Source: Thermococcaceae archaeon
GTDB taxonomy: Archaea > Methanobacteriota_B > Thermococci > Thermococcales > Thermococcaceae
Length of the DNA: 11,274 bases
Reading direction: 5' to 3'
NCBI GenBank assembly: GCA_026986455.1
Contig: JALSON010000182.1
Span: 1 to 11,274, forward strand
Below are positions 1 to 5,751 of this stretch, piece by piece. Each line of letters begins with the position of its first letter. The stretch's first letter is position 1. The notes under the pieces were generated by a model, which saw nothing but the letters and a program-made list of their open reading frames with translations, was not told the DNA's origin and ran no database searches. The translations under genes and the position numbers were made by a program.

Positions 1-1
1 C

Positions 2-1333
2 GAGTATATACTCAGGGATGGCTTTCCTGAGGGCTTCACGGTCCTCGTGGCCGGCGAGCCCGGGGCCGGGAAAACGATTTTCGGCGCCACATTTCTCTAC
101 AACGGGATGGCAAAATACGGCGAAAAAGCCATCTATATATCACTCGCGGAAACAAAGGAGGATTTCTATGAGGGAATGAAGGGCCTTGGAATGAATTTTG
201 AGGAAATGGAGGAAAGGGGCCTCTTCAGGTTCGTTGACCTGATAACGCTAACGCCCGGGGCCGTGGAAAGGGAAATAGAGCTCATGATGACTGAGATACT
301 ATCCTTCCAGCCAAAGAGAATAGTCATTGATTCCATAAGCTCCTTTGCACAGCTCCTCGGTGCTGAAAAGACGAGAATGTTTATTCACACAACCCTCGGG
401 AGGTTTATAAAATCCTTCGGAGCTGTCGCACTTCTTATAGCCGAGAAGCCGCTCGGGAGAAACGAGATTGGCTACGGTGTTGAGGAGTTCGTCGTTGATG
501 GTGTTATCGTTCTGAAGTACCAGAGGCTCGGAGAGATAACCCACAGGATAATGGAAATCCCGAAGATGAGAAGGCGCTCCGTTGAAAAGGCCCAGTATGA
601 GTATGTGATAACTGAAGACGGGATGCACTTCCTTGAGATTCCGAGGATAGACTGGGGAGAGGAGGAGGCATCGAGGGAGAAGGTGACAACCGGAATCCCC
701 AAGCTGGATGAGCTCCTCGATGGAGGGGTTTACAGGGGTTCGGTTACCCTCATAGTAGGCATGACGGGAACAGGAAAAACAACCTTCGGGCTGCACTTTG
801 CAATCGCCAATGCAATGGCGGGCAGGAAGGCTATCTATGTGGGCTTTGAAGAGCCGCCCGGACAGCTCCACCGCGCCGCAAAGGACTACGGCTTCCCCAT
901 CGACGAAGCCATGAACAGGCATCTCAAGCTCGTGGGCTGGGTTCCCGAGGCAATGAGCCCGGTTTATACGTTCATAAGGATAAAGCAGATAATAGAGGAT
1001 GAAAAACCCGATGTTCTTGTAATAGACGGCCTGACCGCCCTGAGGGAGCACATGGATCCTGAGGAGCTTGCAAAGATGGTGCGCTACCTTGGACTCCTCA
1101 TAAAGAAGCACCGGGTCGCGACATACATGACCCTCAATGCGGAAACCAGCTTCGAGGTTGTTCCCTACACGAAGGCCAGCACGCTCTCGGACAACATAAT
1201 AGGCCTGCGTTATACAGCCGAAGACGGCACCATAAAGAGGTATCTGGCGATAATCAAGGCAAGGGGCTCAAATCATTCGAGGAAGATACACGAATATGAG
1301 ATTACCTCAAAGGGGGTTGAGATATATGGATGA
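2..1333 (+). CDS. KaiC/RecA-like ATPase with two tandem ATPase domains (5' end outside window)
   Basis: The reading frame is open to the first base of the window, so the true start lies upstream; the GTG at 47 falls inside the first ATP-binding loop and cannot be the start. Two RecA/KaiC-type ATPase modules are visible. The first has Walker A GEPGAGKT at 53-76 and Walker B-like IVIDSIS; the second has Walker A GMTGTGKTTF, the paired acidic residues in GFEEPPGQL, and Walker B VLVIDGLT. The equivalent acidic pair in the first module reads AET, with a single Glu, so the two sites may differ in activity. Archaeal KaiC-like/RadA-related proteins are ATPases, sometimes autokinases, used in signalling or DNA-related switching; the substrate is not readable here. 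The gene overlaps the next by 8 bases (ATG at 1326, TGA at 1331), which implies translational coupling. Family assignment is secure, biological role is not. Confidence 0.93.
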   Translation, partial: EYILRDGFPEGFTVLVAGEPGAGKTIFGATFLYNGMAKYGEKAIYISLAETKEDFYEGMKGLGMNFEEMEERGLFRFVDLITLTPGAVEREIELMMTEILSFQPKRIVIDSISSFAQLLGAEKTRMFIHTTLGRFIKSFGAVALLIAEKPLGRNEIGYGVEEFVVDGVIVLKYQRLGEITHRIMEIPKMRRRSVEKAQYEYVITEDGMHFLEIPRIDWGEEEASREKVTTGIPKLDELLDGGVYRGSVTLIVGMTGTGKTTFGLHFAIANAMAGRKAIYVGFEEPPGQLHRAAKDYGFPIDEAMNRHLKLVGWVPEAMSPVYTFIRIKQIIEDEKPDVLVIDGLTALREHMDPEELAKMVRYLGLLIKKHRVATYMTLNAETSFEVVPYTKASTLSDNIIGLRYTAEDGTIKRYLAIIKARGSNHSRKIHEYEITSKGVEIYG

Positions 1334-1622
1334 GGCCCAGAAAATAGTCGTCAAGGCTGTTGTTCACTCAGTGGAACAGGCCAACCCCACCCTCAGAACA
1401 CTCCTTGAGCTGCACCTGAAGGGCACCACAGGGCAGGGCTTTGAGCTGGCCTATACAGACCCCACAAAGTTCAAGGAGGCAATTTCAAAGCTCTTCGGGG
1501 AGTACAGTGCGAGGCTGCTTGAGATGCTCATCATCAGCTATTTCAGGGAGAACCTCGGCATGAAGGGTGAGTTCAACAGCCTTGAGGAGCTTGTTAAGCA
1601 TCTAAAAGAGGTCTATGGCTGA
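1326..1622 (+). CDS. Small helical protein coupled to the KaiC-like gene
   Basis: The product has 98 residues, is predicted largely helical, and has no signal peptide or membrane segment. I chose the ATG at 1326 because GGGGTTGAG at 1312-1320 sits at a good distance. An in-frame ATG at 1296 would add ten residues but lies deeper inside the KaiC-like gene. The sequence has a helix-rich N-terminus (DEAQKIVVKAVVHSVEQ), a central PTKFKEAISKLFGEYSARLLEMLI segment split here as PTKFKEAISK and LFGEYSARLLEMLI, and a charged C-terminus ending HLKEVYG. The FG-xx-(A)-xx-L pattern loosely resembles the NitrOD5-type (DUF3227) small archaeal domain, but that match is from memory and weak. The 8-base overlap with the ATPase gene suggests co-production and possibly a physical partnership. 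Function unknown. Confidence 0.85.
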   Translation: MDEAQKIVVKAVVHSVEQANPTLRTLLELHLKGTTGQGFELAYTDPTKFKEAISKLFGEYSARLLEMLIISYFRENLGMKGEFNSLEELVKHLKEVYG

Positions 1623-1663
1623 GCTCTGCCCAAGAACAGAGGGAATAACCAAGGGGGGATGGG

Positions 1664-2878
1664 TTAACCCAGCATATTTCCTATCCTGTTCCACAGTTTT
1701 TCTGCCAGCTCCCTCTTGCCCATTCTGGGGAGCTTTTCCGCAGCTTCCTTCGTGACCCAGAAAACCTCGTTCTCCTCGCTTCCAAAGGCCTCTGCGGTGT
1801 TTGCAATCACCGCATCGCTTCCTGCCTTTTCCATCTGCTCCCTCGCCCTTGTTATGAGCTCCTCTTCACTCACCCCATACTCCGCCTTGAAACCCACCAG
1901 AAGCACGCCGGGCTGTATCTCCTTCACCCTCCGGATTATCTTCGGTGTGGGCACCAGCTCAAGGGTGATGGCCTTTCCGCTCTTTATTTTCTCCTTTGCA
2001 GTAGTTTTTGGCCTAAAATCACTGACGGCAGCAGCTAAAATCACCACATCATATTTTTTGCCCATAAGCTCGTTCTCCATCGCGCTGAGCATCTCCTCAA
2101 CGGTCTCCACCTCAATCTGATTCTCCACAAAGCTGGGCACACTGCCCCGGGTTTTGATTAATGTCACCTCCGCCCCCCTCAGCTCGGCCTCCTCCGCCAT
2201 AGCAACCCCCATTTTTCCGGAGCTCCTGTTCGTGATGAACCTTATGGGGTCGATATACTCCCTCGTCGCCCCCGCGGTCACCAGAATCCTCCTGCCCTTC
2301 AAATCCTTCTCATGCAGCTTTTTGATGACGTGATAGACTATCTCATCAACGCCCGCAACTTTGGCCTTGCCCTCCTCAAAGCGCGGCCCTATGAACTCAA
2401 CACCAAGCTTCCTGAGCTTCTCCATGTTTTCCTTTACAATTGGATGCTTATACATGCTTGAATGCATGGCAGGAGCTATCATTATTGGTGTGTGGGCGAA
2501 AGCCGTCGTTACAACGGTTGTTACGGGGGTATCATCAATACCGCAGGCTATCTTTGAAATGGTGTTTGCGGTTGCGGGGCACACCAGAATTAAATCCGCC
2601 CTGTTCTCATGCTCTCCGGCAAGTTCAACGTGCTCTATGAAGCCCGTTATCTCGGTGACGACAGGGTTCCCGGTTGCGAACTCCATTGCATAGGGATGGA
2701 TTATTTTCCGGGCGCTTTCACTCATGACTGCATGAACCTCAGCTCCGTGCCTTATCAGCTCCCTCGCCAGCTTTACACATTCAACCGCCGCTATACTCCC
2801 GGGAATTGCCAGAACAATCTTCTTTCCAAGAAGCTTCCTGCTCTTGGTGGCATGAATCAGCTTAACATGGTGGAGCAT
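1664..2878 (-). CDS. coaBC: Bifunctional phosphopantothenoylcysteine decarboxylase / phosphopantothenate-cysteine ligase
   Basis: This enzyme makes 4'-phosphopantetheine for coenzyme A in the cytoplasm. It ligates cysteine to 4'-phosphopantothenate (CoaB) and decarboxylates the product with FMN (CoaC). The 404-residue length is normal. The CoaC half (about residues 18-190) shows the FMN-binding IPGSIAA, the probable catalytic His83 in IEHVEL, PATANT at 101-106, and APAMHSSMY in place of the bacterial PAMNxxM motif. The bacterial ACGDxGxGRM flap is replaced by EEGKAKVAG, which I believe is usual for archaeal forms. The CoaB half (about 195-400) shows VTAGATREYIDP, TNRSSGKMG, AAAVSDFRPK and a KIKSG lysine motif. 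The ATG at 2878 is preceded by GGTGAT. A TATA box lies in the 41-base gap to the upstream gene, so it can be transcribed independently of the riboswitch operon. Confidence 0.96.
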   Translation of the reverse strand: MLHHVKLIHATKSRKLLGKKIVLAIPGSIAAVECVKLARELIRHGAEVHAVMSESARKIIHPYAMEFATGNPVVTEITGFIEHVELAGEHENRADLILVCPATANTISKIACGIDDTPVTTVVTTAFAHTPIMIAPAMHSSMYKHPIVKENMEKLRKLGVEFIGPRFEEGKAKVAGVDEIVYHVIKKLHEKDLKGRRILVTAGATREYIDPIRFITNRSSGKMGVAMAEEAELRGAEVTLIKTRGSVPSFVENQIEVETVEEMLSAMENELMGKKYDVVILAAAVSDFRPKTTAKEKIKSGKAITLELVPTPKIIRRVKEIQPGVLLVGFKAEYGVSEEELITRAREQMEKAGSDAVIANTAEAFGSEENEVFWVTKEAAEKLPRMGKRELAEKLWNRIGNMLG

Positions 2879-2908
2879 TTTTAATCACCGGGGGGAGTTC
2901 TCCCAACC

Positions 2909-2920
2909 CATATATAATCT
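2909..2920 (-). promoter_or_regulatory. TATA box of coaBC
   Basis: On the minus strand the sequence reads GATTATATATG, with its centre about 36 bases upstream of the coaBC start. An archaeal start site about 25 bases downstream of the box would give a leader of roughly 10 bases containing GGTGAT. The box sits directly against the stop codon of the preceding gene. Confidence 0.65.
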
Positions 2921-3174
2921 TATTTCCTCCCCATCAGCAGGTACCTGTCCACTATCTTCTTGGCCTCCTCATCCAGCTCGCCTCCTCCCATCATCCAGTT
3001 CTCACTAAGATAACCGTAGATTCTTATCGCCAGGGTTCTGTTCGTGATGTATGCATCATAGAGCTTGTAGTTGAGGGAGGCCTGCCTCGAAGAGAGCTTC
3101 ATGACCTCCATTTTTAAAGCTTCCACATCCCCTCTATCGGCCAGGAACTCCTTCGCCTTTTTTAAATACTCCAT
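2920..3174 (-). CDS. Small coiled-coil protein, last gene of the riboswitch-headed cluster
   Basis: The 84-residue product is highly charged and has no membrane segment. The ATG at 3174 has a strong ribosome binding site (AGGAGGGG) about 7 bases upstream and overlaps the previous gene by 13 bases. The middle of the protein, NRTLAIRIYGYLSEN, aligns without gaps to NQNLAIQISGLIAEN in the third gene upstream (3337-3753), which suggests common descent. After this motif it diverges through a glycine-rich turn (MMGGGE) to a short C-terminal helix. The N-terminal half (KAKEFLADRGDVEALKMEVM, here quoted only in part) looks helical and may form a coiled coil. I recognise no named family. Likely an oligomerising or adaptor protein, by inference only. 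Confidence 0.8.
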   Translation of the reverse strand: MEYLKKAKEFLADRGDVEALKMEVMKLSSRQASLNYKLYDAYITNRTLAIRIYGYLSENWMMGGGELDEEAKKIVDRYLLMGRK

Positions 3175-3344
3175 TCTCTGCCCCTCCTGAGCCTCCTGTT
3201 TTCCTCCTTCAGGTTTTCCAGTATTTCCTTTAAAATCTCCTGGTCTCTCAGAGCCTCCCTGTATTTCCTTTCCATCAGGGCAACCTCCTTCCTCAGCTCG
3301 TCCCTCAGTTTGAGAAGCTCGGCAATCTCTTCCAGCTCACTCAC
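3162..3344 (-). CDS. Very small coiled-coil protein
   Basis: This is a 60-residue protein, or 63 if the TTG at 3353 is used. I prefer the GTG at 3344 because GGGGTTTGAT lies about 4-11 bases upstream of it, whereas the TTG has the G-run almost touching it. Nearly the whole chain is a charged heptad pattern (LRDELRKEVALMERKYREAL and onward), consistent with one long helix. The C-terminal part carries RDQEILKEILENLKEENRRL, matching the D-x3-L-x6-L-x2-EN motif found in its three neighbours. It overlaps the genes on both sides (8-17 bases before, 13 after), so translation is probably coupled. The short length and odd start make this the least certain gene of the cluster, but conserved frame use and the shared motif argue that it is real. 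Confidence 0.65.
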   Translation of the reverse strand: MSELEEIAELLKLRDELRKEVALMERKYREALRDQEILKEILENLKEENRRLRRGREWSI

Positions 3345-3753
3345 GGCTATCAAACCCCATATAATAATGTATCAGCTCCTCTATTTCGGAATAATCCCTC
3401 TCCTCCTTTCCAAGCATCTTCCGGAGCCGTTTATTTTCGGCTATCAGCCCGGAAATCTGTATGGCGAGGTTCTGATTGTCCATGGCAATATAGTATGTCC
3501 TGAACTTCAGGGGCGACCACTTTCCCTCCAGATCATAAAGCTCCCGTTCAAGTCTGCCAATCTCCTTTTCAAGCTCCGTAAAGTCTGCGTTTTCCTCATC
3601 CTCGATAAAGCCCCCCAGGAGGATTATCCTCAGAACCCTGTCCTCTCTGAAGCCGTATTTTTCGCCGAGGCTCACTATTTTCTCATACACTTCATCCGGA
3701 ATACCGAATGTAACCTTTCTCCATCCTGATTCAGGTCTCACCACGATCTTCAT
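3337..3753 (-). CDS. Protein with ribbon-helix-helix-like N-terminus and coiled-coil tail
   Basis: The product has 138 residues. The ATG at 3753 follows GGGGTGAGGATGA, a strong ribosome binding site. Residues about 11-48 (RKVTFGIPDEVYEKIVSLGE and then KYGFREDRVLRIILLGGF) read as one beta strand followed by two helices, the order expected for a ribbon-helix-helix DNA-binding fold. The rest is a coiled coil containing the neighbour-shared motif DNQNLAIQISGLIAEN and a short C-terminal helix. If the N-terminus does bind DNA, this may be the transcription regulator of the cluster; the fold call is inference from pattern, not from a family match. It overlaps the upstream gene by 23 bases. No catalytic motif or membrane segment is visible. 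Confidence 0.82.
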   Translation of the reverse strand: MKIVVRPESGWRKVTFGIPDEVYEKIVSLGEKYGFREDRVLRIILLGGFIEDEENADFTELEKEIGRLERELYDLEGKWSPLKFRTYYIAMDNQNLAIQISGLIAENKRLRKMLGKEERDYSEIEELIHYYMGFDSRE

Positions 3754-4066
3754 TCATCCTCACCCCAAGCTCACGCCTGAATTCTGCGTTTTCATGGCTC
3801 AGCTTGCACCTTATCTCAAAAAGGAGCTCCTTGTCCCGCTGCGCTTTTTTCTCAAACTCAATCAGCTCCCCATAGTGGTGCTTCATCTCCTCCAGCTTTC
3901 TTCTCAGCCTCTCCCTATGTTCAAGCAGATGGCGGAGTTTAAGTACCCTCAGCGTGTTTTCAAGCTTCTCCAGCTCATAAAACCTTTTTTCAAGCTCTCT
4001 CCTTTCCTGACGTATTCTCTGAAACTCTTCCCTGCTCACCCTAAGCTCTACTTCCAAAGATGCCAC
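3731..4066 (-). CDS. Coiled-coil protein
   Basis: The 111-residue protein is extremely rich in Glu, Arg, Lys and Leu. A short beta-like N-terminus (LEVELRVSREEF) may be a remnant of the strand seen in the downstream ribbon-helix-helix-like protein. It is followed by a long heptad-repeat helix and then DKELLFEIRCKLSHEN, which fits the shared D-x3-L-x6-L-x2-EN motif of this cluster. The start is uncertain: GTG at 4066 gives the length stated, while TTG at 4057 has GGGGTGG at a better distance and would remove three residues. It overlaps the DUF6062-like gene by 17-26 bases. No enzyme motif is present; a structural or partner role is inferred. Confidence 0.75.
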   Translation of the reverse strand: MASLEVELRVSREEFQRIRQERRELEKRFYELEKLENTLRVLKLRHLLEHRERLRRKLEEMKHHYGELIEFEKKAQRDKELLFEIRCKLSHENAEFRRELGVRMNEDRGET

Positions 4067-4742
4067 CCCTTATTCCGGGTTTTTTAGGGGTCTCCCCGAA
4101 GTTTATCTGCAGCGGGAGTCCTTTCAGGCTTTCAATTGCAAGAACAACAGCCTCGGCCTCCTTTTTTGTCGGCGCCTCAGTCGACCTGTAATCGAACTTA
4201 TCAATAAACCTCTCGACCCTCTCACGTATTGTACTGAGCTTTTCTATCTGAATCTCCGTCAGCTTATCAGCATATGAGGGGTTTTCCCGTCCCAGCTCCT
4301 CCTTCAGCATCTCATAGTGTTTTTTGCACAGTATCGCTCCGGAGTTTTTATACACCGGGAGGAGCTCCTCGATTCTCCGGGAAAGGCCTGAGATTATGCT
4401 CCTCTCCTTCTCTTCGGCCCTCCTGCATAGAAAGCACTTGGAAACCTTAACCCTTCTTCCCTGCTCCAGACTCTCGATATAAACCGAGAGCATGTGGTCA
4501 TATATGACCGCAACACCCAGTGCCCCTAAAAGGGGATCCGAGTATGCTATCTCCTTTAGCTTCCATGCATGGTAAGTGCAGAGCCCGAGGCTTTCTTTAA
4601 ACTGATCCCTGACTGAGGGATTGTTTACATGCTCGTACAGTATGGTCGTTATCTCGCTCTTCTCATACTTCTGAAGGATGTTACACACCGGACAGCCGGG
4701 ATTTTCAAGGGCCTCCTTAAGGTAGATTCCAATCAGATCCAT
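4041..4742 (-). CDS. DUF6062-like protein with two CxxC/CxxH putative zinc modules
   Basis: The 233-residue protein has two repeated cysteine/histidine units. Unit one is CPVC (C17, C20) followed by LCTYH (C55, H58). Unit two is CFLC (C103, C106) followed by LCKKH (C139, H142). The spacing between the CxxC and CxxH pairs is nearly equal in both, so each is likely a zinc-binding helical module and the protein an internal duplication. The pattern, with YEHVNNPSVRDQF after the first pair, resembles DUF6062, a family of unknown function seen in Thermococcales and Firmicutes. The C-terminal tail is basic and glycine-rich (RGGIFGSRA). I chose ATG at 4742 over TTG at 4754 because GGTGGTTGAG directly precedes it. 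It is 20 bases downstream of the prenyltransferase-repeat gene and is probably in the same transcript. Confidence 0.85.
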   Translation of the reverse strand: MDLIGIYLKEALENPGCPVCNILQKYEKSEITTILYEHVNNPSVRDQFKESLGLCTYHAWKLKEIAYSDPLLGALGVAVIYDHMLSVYIESLEQGRRVKVSKCFLCRRAEEKERSIISGLSRRIEELLPVYKNSGAILCKKHYEMLKEELGRENPSYADKLTEIQIEKLSTIRERVERFIDKFDYRSTEAPTKKEAEAVVLAIESLKGLPLQINFGETPKKPGIRGGIFGSRA

Positions 4743-4762
4743 CTCAACCACCAAAAATAGAA

Positions 4763-5617
4763 CTAAAAGGTCAGGAGGTCATCCAGCGCTCTAAGGGCCC
4801 TGTATGTGTTCTGGAAGTTTGATATGCCCATTTCAAGGCTTCTCCTGAAGCCTCCGTTTGGATTCTGAAGGGATTTTAGGAATGAGATATGCCCCTTGAT
4901 GTATCTCGGCCTGCTTCTGAGGAGCCTGAGACCTCTGAGGGCATAGAATGTGGGCTCAAGATAGGGGGGTAGCGAATAGGGAACCTCCGTAAAGCCGCCG
5001 TAAACCTCGCAGGAATCAAAGTGCCGCGTTCTGGGAACTTCATATCCCAGCGCATTCAGGCTGTAAATGGCCTGATACGTCATTGTCGTCGTTGCCTGTT
5101 TAACTCCAAATCCCTCTCCCTTCCGGAACCTCAGTATAAACTCCCGGATTCTCTCCTTCATTTCAGGGTCAATCCTGTAGTTCAGAGCCTTTAAAGCCCT
5201 TAAAACCCAGTAGGTGGCCTCCAGAGGCGTCGACGTTCCGAACTCCTCACTTCCACCGAGTCCCACAGCAAATTTCCCCTCAAGGGGATTGTACTTTGAG
5301 AATATCAGATCAAGCTTCTCCTCCGCCAGATCCCCTGCTCCGAGCAGAACCATCCCTTCAACCGCCATTGCCACCGCTACAACCGCAGTCTGCTTTCTGG
5401 CAGCACCGAAGAGGAACTGAGCTGTCTTTTCCTTCTCCGGAACCTCCAGCTCCAGCAGGTCATATATTTTCACAGCGTAGTATGTGTCATTGATGTTCGT
5501 CTCATCTAGGAGTGTGACAAAGCAGTATCCCCCATCCTCATGCCGTCTCTCTCCGATATACCGAATAACGGCATTAGCATTAACATATTTTCCAATCTCA
5601 TAGAGCTTCGAGCCCAT
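4763..5617 (-). CDS. Prenyltransferase/squalene-oxidase-repeat (alpha-alpha barrel) protein, first gene after a fluoride riboswitch
   Basis: The 284-residue soluble protein is made of repeats of the prenyltransferase/squalene oxidase type. Examples are HEDGGYCFV with NDTYYAVKIYDLL, TPLEATYWVLRALKALNY, TTTMTYQAIYSLNALGY, EPTFYALRGLRLL and QNPNGGFRR with QNTYRALRALDDL. In known families such repeats form an alpha-alpha barrel that binds isoprenoids, squalene or thioester-type substrates. I see neither the squalene cyclase DxDD motif nor a convincing zinc triad of protein prenyltransferase beta subunits, so it may bind rather than catalyse. The start is ATG at 5617, preceded by GGGAGG. An in-frame ATG at 5698 would add 27 residues, but that stretch is the riboswitch. 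It leads an apparent six-gene unit whose expression should follow the riboswitch state. Confidence 0.85.
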   Translation of the reverse strand: MGSKLYEIGKYVNANAVIRYIGERRHEDGGYCFVTLLDETNINDTYYAVKIYDLLELEVPEKEKTAQFLFGAARKQTAVVAVAMAVEGMVLLGAGDLAEEKLDLIFSKYNPLEGKFAVGLGGSEEFGTSTPLEATYWVLRALKALNYRIDPEMKERIREFILRFRKGEGFGVKQATTTMTYQAIYSLNALGYEVPRTRHFDSCEVYGGFTEVPYSLPPYLEPTFYALRGLRLLRSRPRYIKGHISFLKSLQNPNGGFRRSLEMGISNFQNTYRALRALDDLLTF

Positions 5618-5651
5618 TCTACCGCCTCCCGAAGGTTGTAGAACAGGCGTC
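5617..5651 (-). promoter_or_regulatory. Riboswitch expression platform overlapping the ribosome binding site
   Basis: The ribosome binding site GGGAGG (5630-5625) and the following bases include AGGCG (5627-5623). This is perfectly complementary to CGCCU (5649-5645), most of which is the 3' strand of aptamer helix P3. The two pairings exclude each other: with P3 formed, the ribosome binding site is free of this strand, so ligand should favour translation. A second possible hairpin, UUCUAC (5643-5638) with GUAGAA (5622-5617), would cover the site and touch the start codon even when P3 is formed, so the exact logic is unproven. No U-run follows, which argues for translational rather than termination control. 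Confidence 0.6.
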
Positions 5652-5703
5652 ATTAGCCCCTGCGGGCAGTTCAGGCTCGAAGCCTGGGCGGACGCCATCG
5701 CCC
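5641..5703 (-). ncRNA. Fluoride riboswitch aptamer (crcB motif)
   Basis: On the minus strand the RNA begins GGGCGAUG, as in the Thermotoga petrophila fluoride aptamer that I recall. P1 pairs GGGCG (5703-5699) with CGCCC (5690-5686). P2 pairs GCCC (5667-5664) with GGGC (5659-5656) and is preceded by the typical AACU. The long-range helix P3 pairs GGCGUC (5696-5691) with GACGCC (5651-5646), after a conserved-looking UAAU. One difference is an extra hairpin, AGGCU-UCG-AGCCU (5685-5673), inserted between P1 and P2. These aptamers bind fluoride through Mg2+ ions and normally turn expression on. A TATA box 25 bases upstream puts the transcription start at the first aptamer bases. The identification comes from motif and pairing match, not a covariance search. 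Confidence 0.9.
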
Positions 5704-5723
5704 TATAACCACTACAAAAGCCA

Positions 5724-5737
5724 CTTAAAAACCTTTA
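5724..5737 (-). promoter_or_regulatory. TATA box and BRE of the riboswitch-headed operon
   Basis: The minus strand reads ATAAAGGTTTTTAAG, an A-rich BRE followed by a TATA-like core at 5731-5724. The core is about 25 bases from 5703, the first base of the aptamer, which is the expected spacing for archaeal initiation. Read on the plus strand the same core is CTTAAAAAC, so it might also direct initiation the other way, near 5752. Confidence 0.7.
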
Positions 5738-5751
5738 TGGTTCAATGGCCT

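Noticed and set aside
299..1111. Open frame of 270 codons on the minus strand
   Set aside because: It is antisense to the KaiC-like ATPase gene and has no recognisable motifs.
1660..1671. Perfect palindrome TGGGTTAACCCA
   Set aside because: It contains the coaBC stop codon in a convergent gap and shows no further structure or T-tract; chance is likely.
1716..2120. Plus-strand open frames within coaBC
   Set aside because: They are the complement of conserved CoaB sequence; composition is Ser/Thr/Phe-rich as expected for a shadow frame.
5641..5703. tRNA-like arm (GGCTTCGAGCC) suggesting a tRNA or tRNA fragment
   Set aside because: The loop is three to five bases rather than seven, there is no acceptor stem or anticodon arm, and the whole segment fits the fluoride aptamer instead.
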